Origin: a virus | Strand: one strand, 5' to 3' | DNA: 34,436 bases | IMG/VR virus record: IMGVR_UViG_3300018049_000072 | Span: 1 to 34,436 of that record | In this document: one piece after another, positions 1 through 10,100 of the stretch | Numbering within the stretch: the stretch's first letter is position 1 | How the letters are laid out: the number at the start of each line of letters is the position of its first letter | Program-made: the position numbers and the translations under genes | The notes under the pieces: model-generated | The model's database searches: none | Seen by the model: only the letters and a program-made list of their open reading frames with translations | Told to the model about the DNA's origin: nothing

Positions 1-1201
1 GATCCGCTGCATCTGTTAGTCGTTTGTTACCATACTTATCCAAAGCTTTTGTGTTGCCTAACAAGTACTGACCTAGGCTAGCCTCTAGCATTTCTGCGTC
101 CGCAGGGGTTTTGTTCCAAGGGCCTTTCATCATACCCCCGGCTTTTAAAAACTCTTGGGTTGCAGATTCCCACTCTTTGAAAGAATCAATACCCATCTTT
201 TCGTACATGTCTGCACGAGCCCGAGCATCTTGCACCCTCTCGTACAACTTAGGGTCTGCGCCACCACTAGCCGTGAAGTATTCTTTAAATTTCTGATTTG
301 CTTTTTGCATACCAGACTGAATCTTTGGGGCAGCACCAACGTCCAAGGTCGAACGGTCTACCGCATCTACGCCCTTCATAAACCCGCGAGAGATCGTGCC
401 GGGGGCTTTTCGTAATGCATCCGCAGTCTGCTTCGCCATCTCTGTTTGGCCCACGGCCCGTGCACCCATGCCCAAACCTTTTAAGGCAGTGTCAAACGCA
501 CCGCTGATGATACCGTCTTCCGCACCGACGCGTAGTTTGTTACGGAGCCGACGACCTGCTTCTTCCCGTCCTGTCAGACCTGTGTCTTCTTCCGTTTCTA
601 AAACGTCGGGGAAGATTTTAAAGTGATCGGACATCGTAGTGCGTCCGTCACTGGCAACCAATGTGCTGTACCCCATCGAGGCTGCGGCAGTAGAACCTGT
701 CAACCCGGCCCATGTGCTCAAAGCTTTTTGACCAGTCGCGGATGAGCCAAACTTAATAGCACTCTCGCCAAACTTAGAACGACCTGCGGTAGACATAGTC
801 TTACCCGCCTTGGCAAGTTTTGCAGCCTGTCCTGCTCGACCTAACCAACCTGCAATAGGAATAAATCCGACCCCAAATGCAACGAGGTCTTCCGTCACCT
901 GACCCGCTGTATCTAACTCTGGCTTGATTGCTTCGAACGCTTCAGTCACTGCACGAGAGGTGTTGGTGTCAAAGGCCGCATCGAGGCCAAGAGCACCGAG
1001 TTCCGCGATCCCTTGTGGCACAGACACAATACCAGAGTAGATACCCTTGCCGATGTCTTCGAAGGTGTCAGGGACAAGGCCCTGATCGCCAGAAAGGTAG
1101 GACCCTTTCTCTTCTTTTAGTACAAAGCCCTCTGGCACAGATCCCTGTGTCGATTGCTTCAGTACAAAACCTTCGGGAACTTTATTTACTTCGGTTGCCA
1201 T
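1..1201 (-). CDS. large ejection/internal virion-type protein, N-terminal part (cut by window edge)
   Basis: The frame is open from an ATG at 1201-1199 to the left edge, giving 400 codons with no stop, so the C-terminus lies outside. The start overlaps the end of the preceding gene by 16 bases. Residues 8-15 and 22-29 are an exact repeat of VPEGFVLK. The rest is Ala/Gly-rich with hydrophobic stretches (about residues 95-115, containing VAFGVGFIPIAGW) and helical segments. I recall short PxGFxL repeats at the N-termini of several large phage virion or ejected proteins, but I see no catalytic domain here. Position after the tail genes and beside two other Gly/Gln-rich proteins suggests a DNA-ejection or internal virion protein; this is inference from context. 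Confidence 0.6.
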   Translation of the reverse strand, partial: MATEVNKVPEGFVLKQSTQGSVPEGFVLKEEKGSYLSGDQGLVPDTFEDIGKGIYSGIVSVPQGIAELGALGLDAAFDTNTSRAVTEAFEAIKPELDTAGQVTEDLVAFGVGFIPIAGWLGRAGQAAKLAKAGKTMSTAGRSKFGESAIKFGSSATGQKALSTWAGLTGSTAAASMGYSTLVASDGRTTMSDHFKIFPDVLETEEDTGLTGREEAGRRLRNKLRVGAEDGIISGAFDTALKGLGMGARAVGQTEMAKQTADALRKAPGTISRGFMKGVDAVDRSTLDVGAAPKIQSGMQKANQKFKEYFTASGGADPKLYERVQDARARADMYEKMGIDSFKEWESATQEFLKAGGMMKGPWNKTPADAEMLEASLGQYLLGNTKALDKYGNKRLTDAAD

Positions 1202-2235
1202 GAGCTTCCATTCCAGACTACTACTTCACCAGTCTCTGGATTTTCAGCTTCTTGTCCAACTTTAAATCCACCTGAAGACGGAGTGTTGTTTCCTTGTGCC
1301 CCTGTGATCGCTTGACGAACACGGGTGCCGATGTTGTCACCCATAGAGGTATTCATGTTTTCCTCTACAGTGGCAGGATCTTCGTTGTTCTTAATCTTTT
1401 CTAGGTACACTTCTAGTGCAGCTTTACCTTGTTCCGTATCCAAGAACCCACCGCCTGCAGCCTCGGCAGCGGCCTCTGCTCTAGCGGACGCAGTTTTCTT
1501 GAACTCACCCAAACCAAATAAAACAGCTTGGGCAAACGCATCAGGGCCTTTGCCAATACTAGACGCGATAGCAACGTCTGCAATGCGGCGGTTGATCTCG
1601 TCGATGTCATTTACATCCTTCATACCAAAGACCGTTCTAGCAAACTCTTTCTTGTTAGCCTCTGTTGGTTTCTCACCCGCAGCCTTTAGTGTCAGGTTCG
1701 CAACTTTCTCAGGGCTATCCTGAGAGGCTGCGTTCTGCACCTCTTTAATCTTTTCGTTGGCTTTCTTTTCTACTTCAGCCTCAGAACCGTATATGCTCAA
1801 CATCCGATTTAGCGACAGACCAAAACCCGGGATCAACGCTGTCATGTCTTTGATGCTGTATGTCCCCGGAGTTGCCCCTACGTCAACAGGCCCACCTGCA
1901 AGATACCCTGTTGGTTTTCGCTGTTGTACAGGATTCTGTACAGGTCGTTGCGGCTTGGGTTGCTGTGGTCCACCTAACATATTAGGTGCGACAGTTGTCG
2001 GAGCCGGGACGTTAGGTGCCATAGGACCGGGGCCCATGGGCCGAGGTGCAGGAGGCGGGGCCAACGGATTCATCTTCTTAGGAACACCAGTTGGGCTTAC
2101 AGGCATCGCCGCCATAGGGTTAGCCGCCTGCATAAGTTCTGGAGAGGATGCCATGATCCCACCCATCTGAGCAAGTTTGTTACGAGCAGCGCGTTTCGTA
2201 GGTTGAAACAGCTTTCTATTATAGACCCCATTCAC
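1186..2235 (-). CDS. Pro/Met-rich virion protein, probable ejection-module component
   Basis: The product is 349 residues. The start is a GTG at 2235 whose GTGA overlaps the TGA of the upstream gene, with a run of G bases about 8 bases upstream as the ribosome site. Residues 22-35 (AQMGGIMASSPELM) form a motif I remember from marine phage structural proteins. Residues 40-110 are low-complexity Pro/Met/Gly linker, 150-300 are Ala/Lys-rich helices, and the C-terminus has a VVVWNGSSWQP tail typical of small beta modules. It sits in a row of three proteins with this character, so ejection or internal virion function is likely. No enzymatic motif is seen. Confidence 0.6.
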   Translation of the reverse strand: MNGVYNRKLFQPTKRAARNKLAQMGGIMASSPELMQAANPMAAMPVSPTGVPKKMNPLAPPPAPRPMGPGPMAPNVPAPTTVAPNMLGGPQQPKPQRPVQNPVQQRKPTGYLAGGPVDVGATPGTYSIKDMTALIPGFGLSLNRMLSIYGSEAEVEKKANEKIKEVQNAASQDSPEKVANLTLKAAGEKPTEANKKEFARTVFGMKDVNDIDEINRRIADVAIASSIGKGPDAFAQAVLFGLGEFKKTASARAEAAAEAAGGGFLDTEQGKAALEVYLEKIKNNEDPATVEENMNTSMGDNIGTRVRQAITGAQGNNTPSSGGFKVGQEAENPETGEVVVWNGSSWQPK

Positions 2236-3341
2236 CTGTAGTACCCCCCTTGGTTCCCGCCATAGAAACTACCTAAACCGCCTGAACTCAGGCCAAAGAT
2301 ATTACCATAACCCTGACCTGCCGACGAGATCCCTGCGTTCTGAAAGAAGTTACCCAAGGGACTAGCCTGTGGCGTAGCCGCTGCGGACAGAGATGTGCCA
2401 CTTGATGGGACACCCTTCAAGATGTCTCGCATGTATGAAAAACGAGCAAATGGTTCGTATGCTTCTTCCAACTGGCCTGCACGTACAACGTCATACTCAC
2501 GCTGCAATTGCTGTTGTTCCTGTTGACCCATGTTGAACAGTGCGTTCACATCTTTCTGACCCATGCCCTGAGTCGCCTCGCCAAGAGCACCCATGCTCTG
2601 GCCTAGCCCTTGGAACAATTGTCCCGCTTGTTGTCCACGTTTCTGTTGGTTCTCAAACGCTGACATAGCTTGGTTTTGTGCACCACTGTATGCCTGTGAA
2701 CGCAACCGGGCACCAAGGTCTGCTTTGTTTTCAATAGCCGCTTTTTCCAACTCGGCCTGCATCAAAGCACTACGTGATCCACCAAAGGCTCCCGCACCTA
2801 CAGCTTGCGCAGACTGTCCTGCTTGCGCTTGTGCTGTTTGCTCGTCGATGTCTTTATAGGCAGATTCAATAACCTCATCCACAAAGGGGTCATAATAATC
2901 TTTGTAGGTCGTCGGGTCGTATGACCCAGTTGTATCTTGTAGAGTTGTCACACCTTCCTCAAAGATTTCTTCTGAGCGATCTAAGAAAGGTTGGTACGCG
3001 CCAATACCCTCATCTGCCAAATTTAAGGCTTTAACTTGAGGGTCTGTAAAACGAATAATGTCAGGGGCAGCAACGCCACCCTCTGTAGCGATAACGGGTT
3101 CACCATACTGGTCGGTCTGGGCAAGAGAGGCATCGCTCGTATATGTACCGTCTTCCATAAGGTACATCGGGTTGCCGTCTTCGTCCGTAACAGGCTGACC
3201 AAATAAAGGAGAAAAAGCGGCAATCCCCGTAAGGTTGCCGTCTTCGTCTACCGAATAAATGTTTGCGAGAAGGTCTTTTAGAAACTTTTCCTGATACTCA
3301 GGAAGTAGCTCCATACTTTTGACAATTTGTTCCTCTGCCAT
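2232..3341 (-). CDS. Gln/Ala-rich internal virion (ejection-type) protein
   Basis: The product is 369 residues, with ATG at 3341 inside a TAATG overlap with the upstream stop and AAGGGATGG upstream as ribosome site. The first half is acidic and includes two DEDGN-type turns (residues about 32-60). Residues 165-290 are Ala/Gln-rich helix, with AGAFGGSRSALMQAELE at about 183-199. The C-terminus is Gly/Ser-rich and ends in FYGGNQGGYYR. Length, composition and position next to two similar proteins resemble the ejection-protein cluster of short-tailed phages such as P22 gp7/gp20/gp16, but I see no direct sequence match, so function is inferred from context. Confidence 0.6.
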   Translation of the reverse strand: MAEEQIVKSMELLPEYQEKFLKDLLANIYSVDEDGNLTGIAAFSPLFGQPVTDEDGNPMYLMEDGTYTSDASLAQTDQYGEPVIATEGGVAAPDIIRFTDPQVKALNLADEGIGAYQPFLDRSEEIFEEGVTTLQDTTGSYDPTTYKDYYDPFVDEVIESAYKDIDEQTAQAQAGQSAQAVGAGAFGGSRSALMQAELEKAAIENKADLGARLRSQAYSGAQNQAMSAFENQQKRGQQAGQLFQGLGQSMGALGEATQGMGQKDVNALFNMGQQEQQQLQREYDVVRAGQLEEAYEPFARFSYMRDILKGVPSSGTSLSAAATPQASPLGNFFQNAGISSAGQGYGNIFGLSSGGLGSFYGGNQGGYYR

Positions 3342-4177
3342 TATGCCATCCCTTCAAAGCGATTCATCATCTGGTACATCTTAGCTGCACCTTTCGCTCG
3401 GTTACCACCACCTGCACCACGTACAGCGTCGGCAGTCATTACAAACTCACCGTCCGAGAGCCGAGCTTCTTGAACCGGGCCACCGTTTTGATAAATCATA
3501 GCAGGTATACTATCACTTGTCCCAGAGCCGGGACCCTCGATGTAACCACCTTGTGCTCGGTAGTTCACGGTAGGTCTAGCGCGTGGTGCACGGTTAGGTG
3601 CCATGCTAGGAGTTCCGGGGGCCACGGTCCCACTGTAACTCGGTAGTCGTTCGCCTGTGTTATATTGTTGCTGCTCCCCATCGGACATTAGTTGGTCGAA
3701 CCGAGGTCCACGCTGCTCGTCTAGCATTGTACGGAACACGCCCTCTACTAGCGGATCCATGTTGCCTGTTTTAGGATTGATCATACCACCTGCGGTTAGG
3801 ATTCCAGTAAGTGCTGCGGTAGGACCACCACCAACCATGCCCATTGCCGCAGCTTGAGCCGCACGTCGTTGTCCTTCAGGAGTATTTAACATCCCCATCA
3901 GAGCACCGCCCATCTGTCTGTTAGAACCGTCGCCGCCACCTAAAGCGTTTATTGCATTAAGAGCGAGTCCGGCTTTGCCGCCCAAACCTGCGCTTAAAAG
4001 ACTGCCAACCCCTGATCGCATCGCGTCGTTCAAAGAACCACCACCAAGAAGAGTTCCAAGACCCCCTCCAAGTACTGCTCCTATGGGATTACCGCCTGTC
4101 GCAACCATACCGACCAGACTACCAAGAGAACTTAACAGGTCCCCTTGTTTTTTATCCATTTGTTTATCTTGTGACAT
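3341..4177 (-). CDS. Gly-rich internal virion protein with C-terminal SDGEFVMTADAV module
   Basis: The product is 278 residues, with ATG at 4177 preceded by GAAGGACC. Residues 10-150 are Gly/Ala/Leu/Met-rich with long hydrophobic glycine stretches (MVATGGNPIGAVLGGGLGTL), which could insert into or cross a membrane during DNA ejection. Residues 155-210 are a Pro/Arg linker. The last 70 residues hold GPGSGTSDSIPAMI, then LSDGEFVMTADAVRGAG and KMYQMMNRFEG. I know this module as the C-terminus of many marine phage tape-measure and ejection proteins. Its role is unknown; perhaps it docks the protein in the virion. Placement in the ejection cluster agrees. Confidence 0.65.
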   Translation of the reverse strand: MSQDKQMDKKQGDLLSSLGSLVGMVATGGNPIGAVLGGGLGTLLGGGSLNDAMRSGVGSLLSAGLGGKAGLALNAINALGGGDGSNRQMGGALMGMLNTPEGQRRAAQAAAMGMVGGGPTAALTGILTAGGMINPKTGNMDPLVEGVFRTMLDEQRGPRFDQLMSDGEQQQYNTGERLPSYSGTVAPGTPSMAPNRAPRARPTVNYRAQGGYIEGPGSGTSDSIPAMIYQNGGPVQEARLSDGEFVMTADAVRGAGGGNRAKGAAKMYQMMNRFEGMA

Positions 4178-4226
4178 GGTCCTTCATCCTATAACTGAAC
4201 TCACTTTAGCAGATAGCAAAGTCCTT

Positions 4227-4481
4227 TTACACTACAATTTTTAAATCACCGTCAGCCGTCTTGTAAACATCCCCTACAACTAAACCCCCTGCGACCGCCG
4301 CTGCGTTGTCTGCATATGTTGCTAGGTTTAACATACTCAGGGTAGATACAGCACTATCCCCGGGGTTGTTTTGTTGCTGCAGGTAGAACGCAAACGACTG
4401 CACCACACTGTCGAGATACTTCTTGTCATACGACATGGGAGCCTGTGGGAAGTACGGGAGGGTTAGTTTTAACGACGGCAT
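4227..4481 (-). CDS. small tail-associated protein (YADNAAAVAGGL family)
   Basis: The product is 84 residues, starting at an ATG in a TAATG overlap with the stop of the gp10-like gene and with GGGAG upstream. The C-terminal half (LATYADNAAAVAGGLVVGDVYKTADGD) matches a small module I remember as a free-standing protein or fibre C-terminus in pelagic phages. It is probably a small virion component at the tail tip or neck. No catalytic residues are evident. About 50 bases without a gene follow before the next start, and they contain only that gene's ribosome site. Confidence 0.6.
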   Translation of the reverse strand: MPSLKLTLPYFPQAPMSYDKKYLDSVVQSFAFYLQQQNNPGDSAVSTLSMLNLATYADNAAAVAGGLVVGDVYKTADGDLKIVV

Positions 4482-7168
4482 TAACGTCTCCCGCTTTCTC
4501 TAACTTCTAGTTTAGGTGTACCCAAACGCCAACCAACACCTAGTTCGTTAGACGAAACCTTAAACGTGGCACTGCGTCCCCGAAGTCTAAGATTGACGTA
4601 ATCTGTAAAACCTTCTTTACTTTCAGGAAGAACTCCATATCGAATAGGGTCTTTGTAAATATTTGATTGGTTATTAGACTTTTCATACAGCTTCTTGCCA
4701 AGTAAATCTGGCTCAAGTCCGCTTATGTTTGGCGTAGCTACATAAGTTTCAAGTCTAGCCTCCATATATGGCAGCATGTAGTCTTCTATGTAGTCGATTA
4801 TATCCTGTGAAGGTTTGTTAGTAGACCCGTAGTATTTCCAAGCGTGATAGCTTAAAAATTCAAGTCCATCTGAATAATTAACATATCCACTAAAGTTTAT
4901 ATCTCCTAATGATCTGCCGGGCATTGCTTCTGCCGTAACCCACTGCGCTTCCTCTTCGGGGTAACCAACACTAGCCGAAAGTAAAGAAAGAGCTATAACG
5001 GGTGTCCCGTCTGATTGCCGCAAAAACGGATTGTAACTGTTCAGCGCGTCAAAACCGCTACCGGGGTACTGTTCTGTAGACAAGTCTATGTTTACATACG
5101 GCGTTTCTGCGGTGGAGTCTTTGAAGGTGATATCAGGGATAAGCTTTTTAATCATCATAAACTTATCACCTTCGCCAATATCAAACGGGCTAGATTCAAT
5201 GTATGCCGAGATTGGAAGAGCAGGGCTTGTAGAACCATCATCAAACCCTTTCTCATGTTCGTATAAATGCCCGTCTGTACCTGCCGCAATTGGGAAGTTA
5301 AACAAGCCACGGTCCATCCACGCAGTGCGGTTAAGCTTACCTACTGACCAAGTTTGTTCTTGGTAGTTATAGATCACATAGCGATCAACGTCTTCATTTC
5401 GGTACGTCCCCTGACCATCAAAGTTTGCTGAAGGGTAGAACCACCATACCTCAGAATGCTCAGAATTCACACCTGCGATAACCTTTTCCGCTTGGTCAAA
5501 GTTAAAGTCGTTAAAGACGTAGTCTCGTACGGTACAAGGCATCCTTTGTACCGAACCTTGGTAGACATAGAACTCGTTAGCACCCATCCACATCACAACA
5601 TCGTCAACCGCAACGGCAGCGTTTGGTGATTGGATTGTAATCTTTTCGGAAACCGCTGACACACCAAAGATGTACGGAGGTCCAAGGAACTGCATCGTAT
5701 AGAGCGTGGTATCTGTAAAGACTAGAATCTGTTGCTTCGTTTCCACAGCCTGAACAATCTGGGAACCCAGACCCAATCGCAACTCACCCGCAGTAGTGTC
5801 GGTGCTTGTGTCCCAACGACGTAAGTTGTTGCCCGGGCTAACCTCATCTGAAGTAGAGAACCGAATAGTCAACGGGTCTTGGACCCCGGGGTCGAACTCT
5901 GGGTCACAACCGAATGCAATGATGTGTCTATCTCGGTCAGAAACCAACACTTGTTTTGCAATAGTCGGAGCACGGGTCGATCCGTCTAGGTCCGTAAGGG
6001 CCACGGCCCGAGTAGAAACATCCTCGGACGAATCCCAGTAGAAAATGGGTCCGTCACGATAATTAAGTATCAAGTCTTCCCCGAAAGTAGTGTGGTGCCA
6101 CAAACGTAGCGAAGCCTGCGCTTGTGTCTGACCCCAACCCTGAAGACCAAACGCGTTTGCGTTCCAACCGTTAAACAACTGACTGATGTTAGAGCCTACG
6201 TTAATCTGGAAAGTGGCAACTGTTTGTGTGCCTCCTCCTGTTGTTGTCGTTACCGTAGAGTTTAACGGATACAGGTCGTCATCTATCTCGCCATTAACAG
6301 TTATGTCGTTAAGGGATTTATTCGTCTGACGCAGTTGGAAAGTAAACTGGAAGTTAGACAGTTTTGTTATCTGATACTCTTGGTTCACTGCGTCTGCGGT
6401 AGCCGCATCAAACCCGCCTATAGTGGGCTCCACCCCAGTAAAGACAACAAAGTCCCCGGTAATTGCTCCGTGTTCTTTTGTGGTTGTTGCAGTGACTATT
6501 CTGCTTCCGCTTGTAACAGAGAAGGTCAGGTCATCTTGATCATCAGTCGTAATCAAATGTGAAGAACCAAGGGTCGAAGTAGCATCTACACCAGTAACGT
6601 AGAAATTAAATATGTCGTCCGCTGTTCCTATAGGAGACCCAATCTCGGTTGTTACAGCACTGATGTTTATATTCCGTACCACGGCACTGTTATCTGGCAG
6701 CGGAGTGCCGTTAGTATTACTAACAGGAGAACCTGCGGTCCCCGTAGCAGAAACACCTGTAGGCACAATAGGGCCAATGGAAACAAACGTATCACCCAAA
6801 GACGCAGACAGACCGGGAATCGCGGTCCTTGATCCGCTAAAATCTATGCGGATATCTCTAACATCACTTGTGGTAAGCGTCTTTCTAACAGGGGTGATGT
6901 CAAAAAGTGTTGTGCCTCGATCAATATAGTATTTTAGGTTTGTTCCAATTCCGATATAGCGTTCTTTTCTTAGGTCCACCCAAGAAATTAATCCTCGTGC
7001 GCGACCCAAGAATTGTTGGGAGGTGGATCTTTTTAACCATCCGGCAATCTTTTCCGGAAACCCAAACCTAAAGCGAACTTTATCCATATCGTACCAACCA
7101 CCTTCGTTGGACGAACGAGTTAGCTCTCTATTTATTCCCGGCTGAAATTTTAGAGGTATCAAAGACAT
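4481..7168 (-). CDS. P22 gp10-like tail hub / DNA-stabilization protein with a foreign domain inserted
   Basis: The product is 895 residues. ATG at 7168 overlaps the upstream TGA (TGATG), with AGGAG six bases upstream; the in-frame TTG just before it is not used. The N-terminus (PGINRELTRSSNEGGWYDMD, then VRFRFGFPEKIAGW) and the body (LVSDRDRHIIAFGC, QQILVFTDTTLYTMQFLGPP, VWWFYPS, DRYVIYNYQEQTWS) are characteristic of the gp10-like packaged-DNA stabilization family, which plugs the neck below the adaptor ring. The C-terminus (LRLRGRSATFKVSSN...WRLGTPKLEVRESGRR) is also typical. Between them, residues about 711-854 do not belong to the family as I remember it and match a segment of the adaptor protein encoded near 21 kb. 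Confidence 0.8.
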   Translation of the reverse strand: MSLIPLKFQPGINRELTRSSNEGGWYDMDKVRFRFGFPEKIAGWLKRSTSQQFLGRARGLISWVDLRKERYIGIGTNLKYYIDRGTTLFDITPVRKTLTTSDVRDIRIDFSGSRTAIPGLSASLGDTFVSIGPIVPTGVSATGTAGSPVSNTNGTPLPDNSAVVRNINISAVTTEIGSPIGTADDIFNFYVTGVDATSTLGSSHLITTDDQDDLTFSVTSGSRIVTATTTKEHGAITGDFVVFTGVEPTIGGFDAATADAVNQEYQITKLSNFQFTFQLRQTNKSLNDITVNGEIDDDLYPLNSTVTTTTGGGTQTVATFQINVGSNISQLFNGWNANAFGLQGWGQTQAQASLRLWHHTTFGEDLILNYRDGPIFYWDSSEDVSTRAVALTDLDGSTRAPTIAKQVLVSDRDRHIIAFGCDPEFDPGVQDPLTIRFSTSDEVSPGNNLRRWDTSTDTTAGELRLGLGSQIVQAVETKQQILVFTDTTLYTMQFLGPPYIFGVSAVSEKITIQSPNAAVAVDDVVMWMGANEFYVYQGSVQRMPCTVRDYVFNDFNFDQAEKVIAGVNSEHSEVWWFYPSANFDGQGTYRNEDVDRYVIYNYQEQTWSVGKLNRTAWMDRGLFNFPIAAGTDGHLYEHEKGFDDGSTSPALPISAYIESSPFDIGEGDKFMMIKKLIPDITFKDSTAETPYVNIDLSTEQYPGSGFDALNSYNPFLRQSDGTPVIALSLLSASVGYPEEEAQWVTAEAMPGRSLGDINFSGYVNYSDGLEFLSYHAWKYYGSTNKPSQDIIDYIEDYMLPYMEARLETYVATPNISGLEPDLLGKKLYEKSNNQSNIYKDPIRYGVLPESKEGFTDYVNLRLRGRSATFKVSSNELGVGWRLGTPKLEVRESGRR
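4607..5038 (-). other. inserted dockerin/EF-hand-like domain, copy A, within the gp10-like gene
   Basis: These are residues about 711-854 of the gp10-like protein. They contain a 12-residue loop D756-I-N-F-S-G-Y-V-N-Y-S-D767, which fits the dockerin calcium-loop pattern (positions 1, 3, 5, 9 and 12), followed by a helix YIEDYMLPYMEAR (about 794-805). The block separates a normal gp10-like beta region from its normal C-terminal LRLRGR strand. Copy B lies at 20800-21144 in an unrelated gene. The edges are estimated from where family-like sequence stops and resumes. Confidence 0.7.
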
Positions 7169-10100
7169 CAATCACTCCTAACGTTTCTTTTACCGTTGTG
7201 CTGCAGTAAGCCTACTCGGTCTGCGTTTGCATAGGTATACTTGTAAGCTGCCCAGTTTGCATAATCCACCCCATAAGCAAAAATGGGTCGTTTACCGCTT
7301 GGGTCTGTGTCAAAACTGAGAAGACTCACGTTGAACGACTGATTCATATAAGACCAATATAAAGTATCAAAATAGTACGTTTCAGTATCAGGAACTCGTG
7401 TATCAAAAACCACCCGCTCCAAGTTGGGTTTATCTAAATCAAATTGGAACAAAGTTCCTTCACCATAAGTTACATTATAAGGATCTTGCCGTGCCTCGAC
7501 TGAATTGACGAAAAATCTGTTTTTTGTCAGTGACCCCGTATCGTAGTAAAGAGCAGAGGGGGCTTGTATCTTAGAATCTGCAAGCCAAGAAAAATTATCT
7601 GGTTTTTGATAATAACCAAAGTTCCAAGCTTCGATGTGCGTTCCATCACGGTTATACAGGTCAAATCTTGAAACATCCCGAGAACTGATAACAATCTTAT
7701 CATCTAGAACAGGTTGAAAGTTATAAAACCCTGATTCCCAATTTTTATACAAACCCGGCTTGACGGGTTGGGGTGCTGTAAAAGTAACGTGCGGGGAAAC
7801 TGTGGGGTCACTGTATGTAACTTGATTGCCTACAAAGTCGTTGAAATCATTAAATATATAAACGCCTCCAACGGTGTCCCTATCTGGGTAGCTAGTGTAG
7901 GTCTGGACCGCAGAAATGATGATTTGTTTTTGATAAGGCATTCCATAACCCGCTTGCCCTTCTATAGAGACTTGGGTGCCAAAGCTACTTGGCCTTGGAA
8001 CAACGTTTGGAGTGTCTACTTCAAACGTAGATAGGGCATCATAATGGTTGGCTGTAACAGGACCGTATCTGTAGCCTCTAGACAGGGACAACTTGCCTAG
8101 CTTAACGCGTCCTTTCCTATTCCCAAAATTAGGAAACTGCGTGTCTCTACCGCCCGGATAATAAGGTTCCGTATACACAACATAAAGCTCAGGGTCGCGT
8201 TTCCCCCCTACATCATTATAAGTAGAATCAAAAGATTGTGTCGCTAAACACGCGCAATAAATCCCCATGCCTCCATATGTAGGATCAGGGGCATCATCTG
8301 GATCGTGAGAAACTAGTAGCGTCAAACTGTCACTATAAACGTCGTAATAGTAAATGTGTGCCTTAGAACCAAACGCGTAACTTGTATTATCACCCAGAGC
8401 AGAAATGTATAAGATAAGACCCGGATCTCCGAATTTGTCTATGTACTCAATCATTTGTACAGTGCCACCAAACTGAACGGATCCACCTGAAAGCGCAGGG
8501 TCATCAGGAGGTTGAATCTCGTGCAATAAAGCTCCGGTATCTAGATTATATAGATAAGCTCGACCCCTATTCGTGTAGGTGGGAGTTACATAACCACCTT
8601 CGTCAAAATCCCCTTTGCCTATTAGCCCGTAATTCACTCCACCCGTTTTAGCAATCGCTCTTCCTCCACTGGGATAGGCCCATGGGTACTCCTGCGCAGG
8701 TGTGGTGTACGAAGAAGGTTCATCAATAGTACGCAAAATTGTGTTGGTAGTTAAATCGACTAGGGACAATTCTATACTAGAAACATCATAATCCGTCGGA
8801 GATATAAGTGCTAGAGTGCCGTCAGGAGAAATCGCAGTCCTAGCACCGCCCCAACGGGATGTGTTTGGCTGCGGATTGCTTATATATGACTGATAGGAGT
8901 AACCTTCTTTCTGAACTAACGCAACCTCACGCTTTAAATTCTTCTTATATGAATAGGGACCGAACAAACAATTCTTGGCTATCTGCGCTTGGAAAGAGTT
9001 GTTAGTTGCGAAACTAGGTTCGTCTAAGGTGTTAGGAACCCACCTATTCCACGGTCTATGAACAATTTGTGTTATGCCGGGGTCCGACATTCGAACCATC
9101 TTTCTACCATCGTCTATGAGTTTAAAGTTCATAAGGTACATTGTTGCACCAAGGTATGAGAACCTAAAATGGCTTTGGTCATAATCTATATAGTTATAAT
9201 GAGCTTTTGTAATGTTCCATGCATACCCTGTGTTTAAACTATTCGCTCCAAAAACATTTCCGGGGTCGTTCGCTTCTGTATGGAAAAACTGATACGGAAC
9301 CTCAAAGTCAATATCTATCCAGATTTCCTGACCGTGGCCGTCTCCTGCGTTATTAGCACGACGCATTGTTGGATTAACACCAGCTATTCTAACAGGATCA
9401 TATCTAACATATTCATCAGACCCTGTTTTATTTAGTATCAACAGAGCCTTTCTACCTTGGTCGTACCAGTCAAAACCACCAAAACCCCACGCACTGATAT
9501 TACGGGTTTGGTCGTAGTAAGTGGTATTGGGTGCTCCAACAACAGGATCATTTCTTAACCAGTTAACGCTTCTATCCCACTTGTAAATTTCGCTGCCCAG
9601 TTGGCTACCACTGATTAACGAGTATTGAAAATCCATGCGCTTTCGTCTGTACGTACTTGAGTCGTGACGGAAATAGGCACTTTTTACAGTTTTGTCTTCT
9701 AAGGTAAACGGAGTTGTCTGGTAACTACCAGAATTAGAAGGTGTTAGAACCACCTCTTCATAATTAGCCATTCTGTCATAACTGTAGCTTCCACCATCGA
9801 CTACGCTGCCTTTGAAAAACTGTGAAGGTCTAACAGTGTTACTAGCTATTCTACCCTTACCAAATATACCAATTGCACGACCGTGTTCATACGTGTCGTA
9901 TAAAGTGGAATCTGCAGAGGGGTAGTGAGTAGACCGTACCCACTTTAAGGTATGGATAGGAAAGTATTGATTACCAGTGTCAGGACCTAGGTCAATGGGT
10001 TTTTCTATATAGCTGTTCCAATTCGCTGTACTAAGATCGAAGGGTGTACTGCAGGTAACCTGATACAGAGTGGCAGCGTTGTTTTCTCCCTTACACCATA

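Noticed and set aside
1325-1723. A 132-residue plus-strand frame
   Set aside because: It is antisense to the Pro/Met-rich virion gene, which has family-like motifs and coupling; the plus frame has no recognisable features.
4178-4226. Possible internal promoter upstream of the Gly-rich internal virion gene
   Set aside because: Only weak -35/-10 resemblance with non-consensus spacing; the gap is short and the late operon likely reads through.
4762-4780. The CCATATATGG palindrome in the shared insert as a protein-binding operator
   Set aside because: It encodes the conserved YMLPYM helix in both copies and lies inside genes; shared descent of the coding module explains it.
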